Below are positions 26,599 through 35,586 of a stretch of DNA of 64,000 bases, piece after piece; position 1 is the stretch's first letter, and every line of letters starts with the position of its first letter. The stretch is from Leeuwenhoekiella sp. MAR_2009_132 (GTDB taxonomy: Bacteria > Bacteroidota > Bacteroidia > Flavobacteriales > Flavobacteriaceae): NCBI RefSeq assembly GCF_000687915.1, contig NZ_JHZY01000002.1, positions 992,001 to 1,056,000 of the forward strand. The letters run 5' to 3'. The notes beneath the pieces are model-generated. The model was not told where the DNA came from. It saw only the letters and a program-made list of their open reading frames with translations, and did not search any database. A program made the translations under genes and the position numbers.

Positions 26599-28062
26599 CT
26601 AACCTTTTAAAACCCAGGTATCTTTAGAACCGCCTCCCTGTGAGGAGTTCACAATTAGATTTCCTTTTTTCAGAGCTACACGCGTAAGACCGCCTTTGAG
26701 AACAAAATCTTTATTGGCTCCCAGCAAACAATAAGTTCTTAAATCTACATGTCTGGATTCAAACGACTGGCTATCTTCAATATAGGTAGCGTGCACCGAA
26801 AGACTCATAATAGGTTGGGCTATGTATTTTCTTGGTGCAGCAATTATGGTTTTCTTTACCTTTTCGATCTCCTCTTTAGTAAGTGTATTTCCTATAGATA
26901 TACCATAACCGCCGGCTTCATCAACTGGTTTAATAACTAGCTTGTCTATGTTTTCTAAAACATATTTCATCTCATCGGGTCTGCTGCAATGATATGTATG
27001 TACATTATTCAATATAGGTTCTTCGCCTAAATAGTACTTGATAATTTCAGGCATATAGGTATAAACAGCCTTATCATCTGCAACGCCGGTTCCCGGAGCA
27101 TTTACTAAACATACATTGCCATTTTTATAAGCCGAAAATAAACCCGGAACGCCCAACATAGATTTAGGGTTAAACTCCAGAGGATCTAAAAATTGATCAT
27201 CTACGCGACGGTAAATTACATCTACTCGTTGTGGGCCGCGAATGGTTTGCATATACACAAAATCATTTTCTACAAATAGATCACGACCTTCTACAAGTTC
27301 TACACCCATAGCTTTTGCCAAATACGAATGCTCGTAATAAGCAGAATTATAAACTCCCGGAGTGATTACTACACAATTAGGCTCATCTACACCACGGGGT
27401 TTAACAGACTCCATCATTTCTAACAAATTCTGAGCATAATCTGTAACAGTGTGTGCATTGTAATGATTAAATACACCAAAGAGTGCACGCTTTAGAGCTG
27501 TACGATTACATATAACGTAACTTACCCCTGAGGGGCAGCGAATGTTATCTTCAAGAACATAATACTTACCATCAGAATGTTTGATTAAATCGGTTCCCGA
27601 TACGTGATTGTAAATTCCGCCCGGAGGATCTACACCTATCATTTGATGCAGATAGTTTGCAGACGAACTTATAAGATCTAAGGGTACAATACCCTGTTTA
27701 ATTATTTTTTTATCGTGGTAAATATCCCAAATGAAATGATTTAACGCTTTGCTGCGCTGTAAAACACCACGTTCTATGACATCCCACTCTTTTTGGTCTA
27801 TAATACGAGGAAACAAATCAAAAGGAAATATTTTTTCCTTGGCTTCTTTATCATTATATACCTGAAAGGTAATTCCTTGATTAAAAAAAGAGGCTTTTGC
27901 TTTTTCATTTAATTTTGCGAAGTCCTGACTAGAATGGCCACTGTATAAATCAAACAAGGTTTGATATACCTTTTTTACATTGCCTTTTTCATCAAATATC
28001 TCATCGTAAAATTTGGTATCTTTTTCATAAGAAGCAAAAATAGATTGTTGGGTTTCTGACAT
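26599..28062 (-). CDS. Circularly permuted ATP-grasp protein
   Basis: This 487-aa predicted carboxylate-amine ligase of the circularly permuted ATP-grasp type (old DUF404/DUF407) has the family segments GIYNHVSGTDLIKHSDGKYY (about 151-170), LEDNIRCPSGVSYV (about 171-184), NAPGTGVADDKAVYTYMPEI (about 319-338), KPVDEAGGYGI (about 383-393) and a C-terminal LTRVA..KGNLIVNSSQGGGSKDTWV. It is the first gene of the trio with alpha-E and the transglutaminase-like protein. Such enzymes are predicted to join amino acids into peptides using ATP. Substrate unknown. No clear -7 box was found upstream. Confidence 0.92.
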   Translation of the reverse strand: MSETQQSIFASYEKDTKFYDEIFDEKGNVKKVYQTLFDLYSGHSSQDFAKLNEKAKASFFNQGITFQVYNDKEAKEKIFPFDLFPRIIDQKEWDVIERGVLQRSKALNHFIWDIYHDKKIIKQGIVPLDLISSSANYLHQMIGVDPPGGIYNHVSGTDLIKHSDGKYYVLEDNIRCPSGVSYVICNRTALKRALFGVFNHYNAHTVTDYAQNLLEMMESVKPRGVDEPNCVVITPGVYNSAYYEHSYLAKAMGVELVEGRDLFVENDFVYMQTIRGPQRVDVIYRRVDDQFLDPLEFNPKSMLGVPGLFSAYKNGNVCLVNAPGTGVADDKAVYTYMPEIIKYYLGEEPILNNVHTYHCSRPDEMKYVLENIDKLVIKPVDEAGGYGISIGNTLTKEEIEKVKKTIIAAPRKYIAQPIMSLSVHATYIEDSQSFESRHVDLRTYCLLGANKDFVLKGGLTRVALKKGNLIVNSSQGGGSKDTWVLKG

Positions 28063-28254
28063 AGGTTGATTTCTTTGATGTTAAAATAGCAATTATATAG
28101 TAAATCGCTTATAATTAAATCTTAATTATTCCGGTTTTAATTCATATAAAAACAGTTTTTAATTAAATTTTTAGGAATCTTTCAATAGGCTTTATTATAC
28201 CGATACAGACTTGTTTTTGATTTATTTGGCTAATTTTAGAGTTCAATACTTTTT

Positions 28255-30657
28255 ATGAAAAATATAATTACTCTCGCACTCCTGGTCTTTGTTTCGGTGT
28301 CTCATGCGCAGTTCTTAGAAAAACTAAAAAACGTACAAACTCAAAAGGGCTTATTCACATTTCATAACGATGAGAAATCAGATAATATCTATTTGGAAGT
28401 AAGCAATGTAGGGGAAGAATTTATCTATGTTCACGCACTTAAAAGCGGTTTAGGATCTAATGATATTGGTTTAGACCGGGGTCAACTGGGAGGTACAGCG
28501 ATCGTAAAATTTATTAAAGCAGGTAATAAATTATTATTAATTCAGCCCAATCAGGATTACAGAGCGATTACAGCTAATGTGGCAGAGCGGGAATCTGTAG
28601 AAGAAGCCTTTGCTAAATCGGTTCTGTTTGGTTTTGAAATTAAAGAAACCAAAGGTGACACCTATATAATAGATTTAACACCCTTTTTAATGGAAGATGC
28701 ACACGGCGTAGCACAACGTTTAAAATCAAATAACGAGGGCACCTATAAATATGATAATGAGCGTAGCGCTCTTGCGATGAGAAATACTAAGGCATTTCCT
28801 AAAAATAATGAATTTGAAGCCTTGCTTACTTTTAAAGGAGAACCTCAGGGAAGAAACCTGCGATCTGTTGCACCTGATGCTTCATCAATATCAGTTATTC
28901 AGCATCATTCGTTTGTAGCCTTGCCCGAAGCTGGTTATCAAACCCGCAAATTCGATCCGCGATCGGGAGCGATTCACATTTCGTTTAAAGATTATGCATC
29001 TCCGGTGCAAGAGTCTATAGATAAGAAACTTATCATAAGACATCGCCTCCAAAAGAAAAATCCTGAATTGGAGATTAGCGAACCTGTAGAACCTATTATT
29101 TATTACCTGGACCCCGGTACTCCAGAGCCGGTTAGGTCTGCTTTATTAGAAGGAGCTTCTTGGTGGGATCAGGCTTTTGCAAGTATTGGGTATAAAAATG
29201 CATTTCAAGTAAAAATGCTTCCCGAAGATGCAGATCCTCAAGATTTAAGATACAATGTAATTCAATGGGTACATCGCAGTACCCGAGGATGGAGCTACGG
29301 CGCCAGTGTAGTTGATCCGCGTACCGGTGAAATCTTAAAAGGTCACGTAAGTCTGGGAAGCTTACGTATTAGACAGGATTTTATGATTGCTCAGGCTCTT
29401 ATGAATAAACCCTTTGCAGATTCTGATGCGAATTATGAACCTATGCTAGAAATGGCAATTGCCAGAATTAGACAACTTGCTGCGCACGAGGTAGGACATA
29501 CGCTGGGCTTTGCGCATAATTTTGCCGCCAGTGTAACCCATAGATCTTCAGTGATGGATTATCCGCATCCTACAATACGTTTAAATGGAGATAAAATAGA
29601 TTTTAGCGATGCATATGCAACAGGCATTGGCCGTTGGGATAAAGTAACTGTGGCATATAGCTATAGTGATATTTCTAAAGGAATGACAGAATCGTGGTAT
29701 TTAAATTCGCTATTAGAAAATGCAGAACGTGATGGCTTACGATTCATTACAGATAGTGACTCAAGATCTGCAACCGGCTCACATCCTGATGCGCATTTAT
29801 GGGATAATGGTGCTAATGCTTCCACAGAATTACGTGAGGTATTAGCACTTCGGAAAAAAGCGATTGAAAACTTCGGAATTGATAATATACGTACCGGAGA
29901 ACCCTTATCTGTTTTAGAAGATGTGTTTGTACCTCTGTATTTTTATCATAGATATCAGACTGAAGCGGCAATTAAAAGCATTGGCGGTTTGCGTTATAAC
30001 TATGCTGTAAAGGGTGATGCCAAGCAAGAAGTACTAAAACTTGTGTCAAAAGAAGAACAGGAAGCTGCGTTAGAAACTGTTCTTATAACCTTAGATGCTA
30101 AAAATCTTGCAATACCTAAAGACAAACTAGATTTATTTCCGCCCAGAGCATATGGTTTTGGTAGAGATCGAGAAAGTTTTAAAGGCAATACCGGGATAAC
30201 CTTTGATCCGCTTGGCGCTCCCGAAACCGCTGCAGATATGACCTTAGATTTTTTATTGAATGCAGAACGTGCAAACCGAATCGTAGCTCAACACGCCTGG
30301 GATTCTAAGCAAGCTTCTTATCAGGATATTTTAGAAGATTTAGTGAAAGCTACCTTTAAAAACGTACAACGAGATTCCTATCTTTCCGAAGTACAACAAA
30401 CAATCAATTACCGAGTGCTTGAGCATTTAAAACAACTTGCCGTGAATACAAATGCAATACCGCAGGTAAAGGCAGAAACTATGGCCATTTTAGCAGATTT
30501 AGCCTTAAAAATGGCAGATGCTGGCGATGCGAACGAGCGCTATATGAGTCAGGAAATTACACGCTTTATAAAATATCCTGAAGAATTTAAGCCGGTTTCA
30601 GCCCCTAAAATTCCTGATGGTTCACCCATAGGAAGCTATCAATGCACAAACAATTAA
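28255..30657 (+). CDS. Secreted zinc-dependent metalloprotease (DUF5117/DUF4953 type)
   Basis: This 800-aa exported protein has signal peptide MKNIITLALLVFVSVSHAQ, an N-terminal DUF5117-like beta-rich region (about 70-250), and a metzincin-type catalytic site HEVGHTLGFAH (zinc ligands His411, His415, His421; Glu412) in the DUF4953 part, followed by a long helical C-terminal region. Such proteins are widespread in Bacteroidota; substrates are unknown. A TAATTTTA box at 28231-28238 is a plausible -7 element. The next gene, a hydroxyacyl-ACP dehydratase, starts 4 bp after the stop with GTG, so the protease and lipid genes appear to be cotranscribed. Confidence 0.9.
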   Translation: MKNIITLALLVFVSVSHAQFLEKLKNVQTQKGLFTFHNDEKSDNIYLEVSNVGEEFIYVHALKSGLGSNDIGLDRGQLGGTAIVKFIKAGNKLLLIQPNQDYRAITANVAERESVEEAFAKSVLFGFEIKETKGDTYIIDLTPFLMEDAHGVAQRLKSNNEGTYKYDNERSALAMRNTKAFPKNNEFEALLTFKGEPQGRNLRSVAPDASSISVIQHHSFVALPEAGYQTRKFDPRSGAIHISFKDYASPVQESIDKKLIIRHRLQKKNPELEISEPVEPIIYYLDPGTPEPVRSALLEGASWWDQAFASIGYKNAFQVKMLPEDADPQDLRYNVIQWVHRSTRGWSYGASVVDPRTGEILKGHVSLGSLRIRQDFMIAQALMNKPFADSDANYEPMLEMAIARIRQLAAHEVGHTLGFAHNFAASVTHRSSVMDYPHPTIRLNGDKIDFSDAYATGIGRWDKVTVAYSYSDISKGMTESWYLNSLLENAERDGLRFITDSDSRSATGSHPDAHLWDNGANASTELREVLALRKKAIENFGIDNIRTGEPLSVLEDVFVPLYFYHRYQTEAAIKSIGGLRYNYAVKGDAKQEVLKLVSKEEQEAALETVLITLDAKNLAIPKDKLDLFPPRAYGFGRDRESFKGNTGITFDPLGAPETAADMTLDFLLNAERANRIVAQHAWDSKQASYQDILEDLVKATFKNVQRDSYLSEVQQTINYRVLEHLKQLAVNTNAIPQVKAETMAILADLALKMADAGDANERYMSQEITRFIKYPEEFKPVSAPKIPDGSPIGSYQCTNN

Positions 30658-30661
30658 AATC

Positions 30662-31105
30662 GTGACATACCAAGAACTCGTAGAAAAACTACCGTACTCA
30701 AAACCTTTTTTATTTGTAGATGCGATAACTGAAGTTTCAGATAATCACATAAAAGGTATCTATACATTTCCAGAAGATTCTGATTTTTATAAAGGTCATT
30801 TCCCAAATTATCCCGTTACACCGGGCGTTATTCTTTTAGAATGTATGATGCAAATAGGCTTAGTAAGCCTCGGCATTTATAAACTAAGAGATCAAAATAT
30901 TGATCTTAACAATAACGCTACGGTGGCAATGACCGAGAATAACGCCCAATTTTTTAAACCTGTTTTTCCTAATGACAAAGTTACGGTAGAGTCTGAACTG
31001 GAGTATTTTAGGTTTCATAAACTAAAGGCAAAGGTTAAGATGCTTAATGCAGCCGGTGATGTTGTATGTAGCGGTGTATTTTCAGGAATTTTAAAATCAA
31101 ATTAA
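30662..31105 (+). CDS. 3-hydroxyacyl-ACP dehydratase (FabZ-like hotdog protein)
   Basis: This 147-aa hotdog-fold protein carries FYKGHFPNYPVTPGVILLE, with catalytic His46 and Glu60 of the FabZ type (FabA has Asp in the second position). It would remove water from a beta-hydroxyacyl group held on an acyl carrier protein. The start is GTG, 4 bp after the protease stop; the stop overlaps the ketosynthase ATG by one base (TAATG), indicating coupled translation. With the ketosynthase and ACP it forms a short accessory fatty-acid or polyketide cassette rather than the housekeeping FabZ, which is usually fused to LpxC in Bacteroidota. Confidence 0.88.
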   Translation: MTYQELVEKLPYSKPFLFVDAITEVSDNHIKGIYTFPEDSDFYKGHFPNYPVTPGVILLECMMQIGLVSLGIYKLRDQNIDLNNNATVAMTENNAQFFKPVFPNDKVTVESELEYFRFHKLKAKVKMLNAAGDVVCSGVFSGILKSN

Positions 31106-32373
31106 TGCAGACTCCCAGAGTAGTAGTTACCGGTTTAGGCGTTTGCGCTCCTAACGGCGTAGGTGTCCCGGCTTTTAAAGAAGCTATAGAGCATGGTAAA
31201 AGCGGAATTCGGTTTTACAGCGAATTAGAAAAGCTCAATTTTTCTTGTCAAATAGGAGGGATGCCTCTCATTTCTGAGGCTGTAAAATCTAAATACTTCA
31301 CACCGTTGCAACTGCGTAATTTTAACGCAGCAGGTATTTTATATGGTGTTGCTGCCGGTATGGAAGCCTGGCACGATGCCGGTCTTAAAATAGATGAAGA
31401 ACACTGTGATTTTGATAGCGGAACCATCTTTGGAGTAGGCACACTGGGAGTAGATAAATACAGAGAAAGTATTTATAAAGTTGATGAAGGCAATACCCGT
31501 AGACTGGGTAGTACAAGCGTTCAGCAAACCATGAGTAGTGGCGTAAGTGCTTATTTAGGAGGTATGCTTGGCCTTGGAAATTTGGTAACATCAAATTCGT
31601 CTGCCTGTTCAACAGGCACCGAAGCGATTCTATTAGCATACGAACGCATAAAAAGTGGAAAAGCAACTCGTATGCTTGCAGGAAGTACCAGTGATGGCGG
31701 TCCTTATGTGTGGTGTGGTTTTGATGCGTTACGTATTTTACCTTCTAAATACAATGCTAATCCTGCACAGGCATCACGACCTATGGCTGCAGACGCCAGT
31801 GGTTTTGTGCCTGGCAGTGGGGCAGGAGCGCTAGTTCTGGAAACCTTAGAAAGTGCACAAAAACGCGGAGCAAAAATTTATGCAGAGATTCTGGGAGGAA
31901 ACAGTAACAGCGGCGGTCAGCGTCAGGAAGGTTCTATGACAGCACCCAATCCTATTGCAGTTAAACGCTGTATTTCTGAAGCTTTAAAAGATGCTGATAT
32001 TACCGGCGACCAGGTTGATGTAATTAATGGTCACTTGACGGCTACGTCAAAAGATGATTTAGAAATTAGAAACTGGAGCGAAGCTTTAGATCGTAGCGGG
32101 GCAGATTTTCCTTATATAAACTCTTTAAAAGGAATGACGGGCCATTGTCTGGCAGCTTCCGGAAGTATAGAATGCGTTGCTTCGGTTCTGGAGTTGAAGC
32201 ATCAGTTTTTGTTTCCGAATATAAATCTGCAACAGGTTAACCCAGAAATTCTTAAAACAATTTCTGAAACCCGCATTCCAAAAACCCGAATAAATCTTGA
32301 GTTTAATATTTTGGCAAAAGCGAGTTTCGGCTTTGGGGATGTGAACTGTTGTCTTATTTTTAAAAAAATATAA
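31105..32373 (+). CDS. Beta-ketoacyl-ACP synthase (KAS II-like)
   Basis: The 422-aa condensing enzyme keeps the Cys-His-His triad: Cys168 in SSACSTG, His310 in NGHLTATSKDD and His347 in GMTGHCLAASG. The normal HGTST motif reads HLTAT here, a departure from housekeeping FabF. It should extend an acyl chain on the adjacent ACP. The start overlaps the dehydratase stop by one base; the ACP gene begins 28 bp after its stop. No ketoreductase, acyltransferase or phosphopantetheinyl transferase is next to it, so the product must rely on enzymes elsewhere. Product unknown. Confidence 0.88.
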   Translation: MQTPRVVVTGLGVCAPNGVGVPAFKEAIEHGKSGIRFYSELEKLNFSCQIGGMPLISEAVKSKYFTPLQLRNFNAAGILYGVAAGMEAWHDAGLKIDEEHCDFDSGTIFGVGTLGVDKYRESIYKVDEGNTRRLGSTSVQQTMSSGVSAYLGGMLGLGNLVTSNSSACSTGTEAILLAYERIKSGKATRMLAGSTSDGGPYVWCGFDALRILPSKYNANPAQASRPMAADASGFVPGSGAGALVLETLESAQKRGAKIYAEILGGNSNSGGQRQEGSMTAPNPIAVKRCISEALKDADITGDQVDVINGHLTATSKDDLEIRNWSEALDRSGADFPYINSLKGMTGHCLAASGSIECVASVLELKHQFLFPNINLQQVNPEILKTISETRIPKTRINLEFNILAKASFGFGDVNCCLIFKKI

Positions 32374-32401
32374 TTTCGCTTAAGCGGAAAAAACAACCTA
32401 T

Positions 32402-32653
32402 ATGAATCAAGAAATTTACGAAAAACTAACTCAAATTATTAAGCCTTATTTACCTGAGGATGTTGAAGCTTCAAGCATTTCTGAAGACAGTCATCTGGTA
32501 AGCGACCTCAATATAAACTCTACACATCTGGTTGACATTGTACTGGATGTAGAAGATGCATTTGATATTACAATTGAAGATGACGAACTTGATAAAATGG
32601 AAACGGTAAAAGCTTCTATAACACTTATCGAACAAAAGTTAGCAGCGAAGTAA
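32402..32653 (+). CDS. Acyl carrier protein, divergent
   Basis: The 83-aa acidic four-helix carrier has Ser40 in LNINSTHLVDIVLDVEDAF as the predicted phosphopantetheine site. The usual Asp-Ser-Leu motif is Asn-Ser-Thr, so it is a specialised carrier rather than the housekeeping AcpP. The rest follows the ACP pattern (DITIEDDELDKMETV). It lies 28 bp after the ketosynthase and probably carries that enzyme's substrate. The nitroreductase gene starts 81 bp later. Confidence 0.85.
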   Translation: MNQEIYEKLTQIIKPYLPEDVEASSISEDSHLVSDLNINSTHLVDIVLDVEDAFDITIEDDELDKMETVKASITLIEQKLAAK

Positions 32654-32734
32654 AAGCGATTTAATTGCGTTAACAAGCGTTAAAAATGCTTCTGTTTTAA
32701 TTATAACTTTTAACTTTCTTTCAAAAATTAAATT

Positions 32735-33337
32735 ATGGAAGAGATTAAGAAAATTACACCTACAGATTTTGAAATTATGGACGAGATTAAAACACGCTGG
32801 AGTCCGCGTGCGTTTGATGATGTGCCACTTTCTGTTTCTGAAGTTAAACAACTACTAGAAGCCGGTCGCTGGGCATCCAGCTCGTACAATCAACAACCCT
32901 GGAGAATTATTTACGGTATAAAAGGGGATGCTGTGTATGATCGTATTTTATCCTGTCTGGTTGAATTTAATCAGAGTTGGGCAAAAAATGCTCAGGCACT
33001 TTTAATTACAGCTTACAAGAAAACCACTAAAGATGGTGACGAGTACACACATGCCATGCACGATTTAGGTCTTTTTATGGGAAATGTCGTTATACAGGCT
33101 AATCATAAGGGTATTGCAGCCCATCAAATGGCTGGTTTAGAGCCAGAAAAAGCGCATAGCGAATTTAATTTTACTAATGAGTATGGTATTGCCACAGCAG
33201 TCGCATTAGGACGTTACGGTGGTGACTTAGATACTTTACCAGAAGATTTAAGAGATGACGAGCGCAAAGAAAAACGCGAGCGTAATACAGTGGATCAATT
33301 TGCTTTTAATGGTAATTTTGAAAATAAAATAGAGTAA
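32735..33337 (+). CDS. Nitroreductase-family FMN oxidoreductase
   Basis: The 200-aa nitroreductase-fold protein has FMN-binding motifs near the N-terminus (KTRWSPRAFDDVPLS, residues about 17-31; WASSSYNQQPWR, about 48-59) and a late glycine motif (GIATAVALGRYG). Members reduce nitro compounds, quinones or enoates with NAD(P)H as dimers. It may be the last gene of the protease/dehydratase/ketosynthase/ACP unit, since no terminator separates it from the ACP and a strong terminator follows it. A role in that pathway is inference only. Confidence 0.88.
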   Translation: MEEIKKITPTDFEIMDEIKTRWSPRAFDDVPLSVSEVKQLLEAGRWASSSYNQQPWRIIYGIKGDAVYDRILSCLVEFNQSWAKNAQALLITAYKKTTKDGDEYTHAMHDLGLFMGNVVIQANHKGIAAHQMAGLEPEKAHSEFNFTNEYGIATAVALGRYGGDLDTLPEDLRDDERKEKRERNTVDQFAFNGNFENKIE

Positions 33338-33360
33338 ACTTTTAAACTTATAAAACTAAA

Positions 33361-33396
33361 AAAGCGGATCATTTTAAAATGATCCGCTTTTTTTAG
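33361..33396. terminator. Bidirectional terminator after the nitroreductase gene
   Basis: A perfect inverted repeat, 33361-33375 with 33376-33390 (core AAAGCGGATCATTTT), flanked by A and T runs on both sides, so it serves both convergent genes. Confidence 0.9.
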
Positions 33397-33412
33397 TTAA
33401 AAACATTTGCGT

Positions 33413-33895
33413 TTAATTATGATCGCCATTATCTGGCTTATCTATAAAACGTTCACTCTTGGTTGTACTGCTAATAGTTGGCTCTTCATGCATCATCTTT
33501 TTATCAAGACCGGCACTATCTACGCCTAGAAACTCCTGAGCCTGTGTAGGATTATTTATTTGTTTAACCGTATCCTGATGTATAATTACAGGATGTGCAA
33601 ATAACTCGGGTCTATTTTTGAGGATGTTTACATAGTCATTCTCATCAAAATCGCCATTTTTTATTTCGTCATCATCGCTAACATCTTCAAAACTTAACAA
33701 CTCCCGCATAGGTTTATTAAGTTCTTCAGCAAGCTCTGCCCACTGCGTACCTGTTAAAGGGTTTTTAGCAATATCTACGGTTTGTAATTCTTTATCTTTT
33801 ACTGCAGAAATATGACCATAAGTACGCTCACCTATACGGCTCGTACTGCTATAGATCAATGTTATCTGATTTTCATTTCTGGCTATAGATTTCAT
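33413..33895 (-). CDS. Cysteine-free ArsC/Spx-like thioredoxin-fold protein
   Basis: This 160-aa protein aligns by eye with the ArsC protein at 23041-23385: LIYSSTSRIGERTYGHI replaces IYHNPRCSKSRQ, KNPLTGTQWAELAEELN matches the helix after it, and YVNILKNRPELFAHPVII matches LIQIMVENPKLIERPIVI. The catalytic Cys position is Arg20 and there is no cysteine in the protein, so it cannot reduce arsenate. A disordered tail (about 118-160) is added. It lies 11 bp downstream of the HPF gene on the same strand, so a ribosome- or stress-related regulatory role like that of Spx is possible. Function unproven. Confidence 0.65.
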   Translation of the reverse strand: MKSIARNENQITLIYSSTSRIGERTYGHISAVKDKELQTVDIAKNPLTGTQWAELAEELNKPMRELLSFEDVSDDDEIKNGDFDENDYVNILKNRPELFAHPVIIHQDTVKQINNPTQAQEFLGVDSAGLDKKMMHEEPTISSTTKSERFIDKPDNGDHN

Positions 33896-33906
33896 AAGTT
33901 ATCTAA

Positions 33907-34209
33907 TTAATGAGATTTCATTTTATCCTTACGCTTAGCAAGTTGAATATTTAATTCGCGAATTGCTTCTTTGACAGACTCGTGAAAACTCTTTGAACTG
34001 TGATCTGCATACAGACGAGGTCCCGGTGCACTTAAACGGATTCCTGCAATTTTACCGGTATCGTCACTAGATGTATTTTCAGTTTTAAAGAAAATATCGG
34101 CACGTACGATAAAATCATATTTATGCACTAATTTATCTAATTGCTCTTTTGTAAATTCTTCTAATGCCGCACTAGCAGCTACATCGTTATACTCAAAGTT
34201 ATAATTCAT
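33907..34209 (-). CDS. hpf: Short ribosome hibernation-promoting factor (HPF/RaiA family)
   Basis: This 100-aa protein has the beta-alpha-beta-beta-beta-alpha HPF/YfiA fold (ALEEFTKEQLDKLVHKYDFIVRADIFFK, then APGPRLYADHSSKSFHESVKEAIRELNIQL) without the C-terminal dimerisation domain of long HPF. Short HPF binds the 30S decoding and mRNA channel and helps store ribosomes in stationary phase. It is followed within 11 bp by the cysteine-free ArsC-like gene. The family call is good; whether it acts as HPF or YfiA cannot be told. Confidence 0.88.
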   Translation of the reverse strand: MNYNFEYNDVAASAALEEFTKEQLDKLVHKYDFIVRADIFFKTENTSSDDTGKIAGIRLSAPGPRLYADHSSKSFHESVKEAIRELNIQLAKRKDKMKSH

Positions 34210-34330
34210 AATCTGTATTTTTTATTAGTTTCCTAAAATTACGCAAAGCCTAACAGCATACCACATACTTTAGGCTTTCTTTGACAACTAAGCGTTAAAT
34301 AAACTTAATTTTAAAGTATCTATTTAGAAT

Positions 34331-35284
34331 TTAAGCTTCGTCTTCAGGAGTATTTGGGCCAGCGATATAAATAGAAGCTAAAATTCCGCCGGCAAGAGAA
34401 AGTACAATAACCGCTAGTGACATCCATTCGGGCACTTCTATCATATGCGAAAAAATCATCTTAAGACCTACAAACGCAAGAATCACTACCAGACTATAAT
34501 TAATATAACGGAATTTCTGAAGCATTCTCGAAATTAGAAAATACATAGAACGCAAACCTAAAATCGCTAATATATTAGAGGTAAATACTATAAATGGATC
34601 TGCGGTAATCGCAAGAATTGCAGGGATGCTATCTAAGGCAAAAAGAATATCGGTAAGCTCAATAACAATCAAGGCAAGAAAAAGGGGAGTGGCAGCGCGT
34701 TTTCCTTGTTCAACCAGAAAAAAGGCGTGACCTTCAATGGTTGTGGTAACGGGAAATAATTTTTTAACGGCTTTATACACGGTAGAACCCTGCGGATCGT
34801 AATCGTCATCAGATTTAAGCATTTTGAATGCTGTAAATAATAAGAAAGCACCAAAAACATAAATAATCCATTCAAACTTATTAATAAGAGCCACACCAAA
34901 AACTATCATCAATGCTCTAAAAACAATAGCTCCCAGAATTCCCCAGAATAAAACACGGTGTTGAAACTTTGGTGGGATAGCAAAAGATGAAAAGATCACT
35001 GCAATCACAAAGACGTTATCTATACTTAAAGACAATTCTATAAGATAACCCGTTATGTATTTTAGTACTGCCGTATTTGCAGTAATATTAGTAGGATTTT
35101 CAATAAGCTCTGCGCTAAAAAGCCAGTATATTATTCCGCTAAACGCCATTGCGATACTAAACCAAACTGCGGTCCAGATACCGGCTTCCTTACTTTTGAT
35201 AACGTGGTCTTCTTTATTAAAAACACCAAGATCTAATGCTAAGCATATTAATATAAAAACGATAAATAAACCCCAAATAAGCAT
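34331..35284 (-). CDS. TerC-family integral membrane protein
   Basis: This 317-aa inner-membrane protein has about eight hydrophobic helices and the TerC/Alx hallmarks ELSLSIDNVFVIAVIF (about 83-98) and ELTDILFALDSIPAILAI (about 210-227), both with acidic residues in membrane segments suited to metal ions. TerC proteins are tied to tellurite resistance and to export of manganese or calcium; Alx of E. coli is a pH-responsive manganese exporter. No other ter genes are nearby. The gene stands alone. Confidence 0.9.
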   Translation of the reverse strand: MLIWGLFIVFILICLALDLGVFNKEDHVIKSKEAGIWTAVWFSIAMAFSGIIYWLFSAELIENPTNITANTAVLKYITGYLIELSLSIDNVFVIAVIFSSFAIPPKFQHRVLFWGILGAIVFRALMIVFGVALINKFEWIIYVFGAFLLFTAFKMLKSDDDYDPQGSTVYKAVKKLFPVTTTIEGHAFFLVEQGKRAATPLFLALIVIELTDILFALDSIPAILAITADPFIVFTSNILAILGLRSMYFLISRMLQKFRYINYSLVVILAFVGLKMIFSHMIEVPEWMSLAVIVLSLAGGILASIYIAGPNTPEDEA

Positions 35285-35586
35285 AGCTATTATATTAAAT
35301 TGAATGAAACTAAAGGAAATTTTGGCTTATGTTTTTCCTATTAAATTTTACGCATTAATCTTCTAAGGCACAAATATACTATAGATTACATGCCCTAATA
35401 ATCTAGAGATTCTAAATTGCTGTTAAATAATTGTGGTCTCTTTTCTTTCTATATAAATTCTATTTTGATAAGGGAATATTTAGAACTAAAAGATTATTTT
35501 CCAATAGAAATTTAAGTATTCTAAATGGGTTCTCATTTTTTGGTCTAATAAATAGAAAAACGTTTACAAGAATAATTCTAAAAGCT
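35285..35586. other. 302-bp divergent intergenic region
   Basis: AT-rich spacer between terC (minus) and the nucleoside deaminase (plus). It contains no recognised promoter box of the full TAnnTTTG form, no hairpin and no small gene I can support. The in-frame extension of the deaminase through part of it (from 35431) is rejected as non-homologous. Confidence 0.5.

Noticed and set aside
35431..35586. N-terminal extension of the nucleoside deaminase
   Set aside because: AT-rich, basic and hydrophobic with no homology; the deaminase family begins at METSTHEDF (35587).
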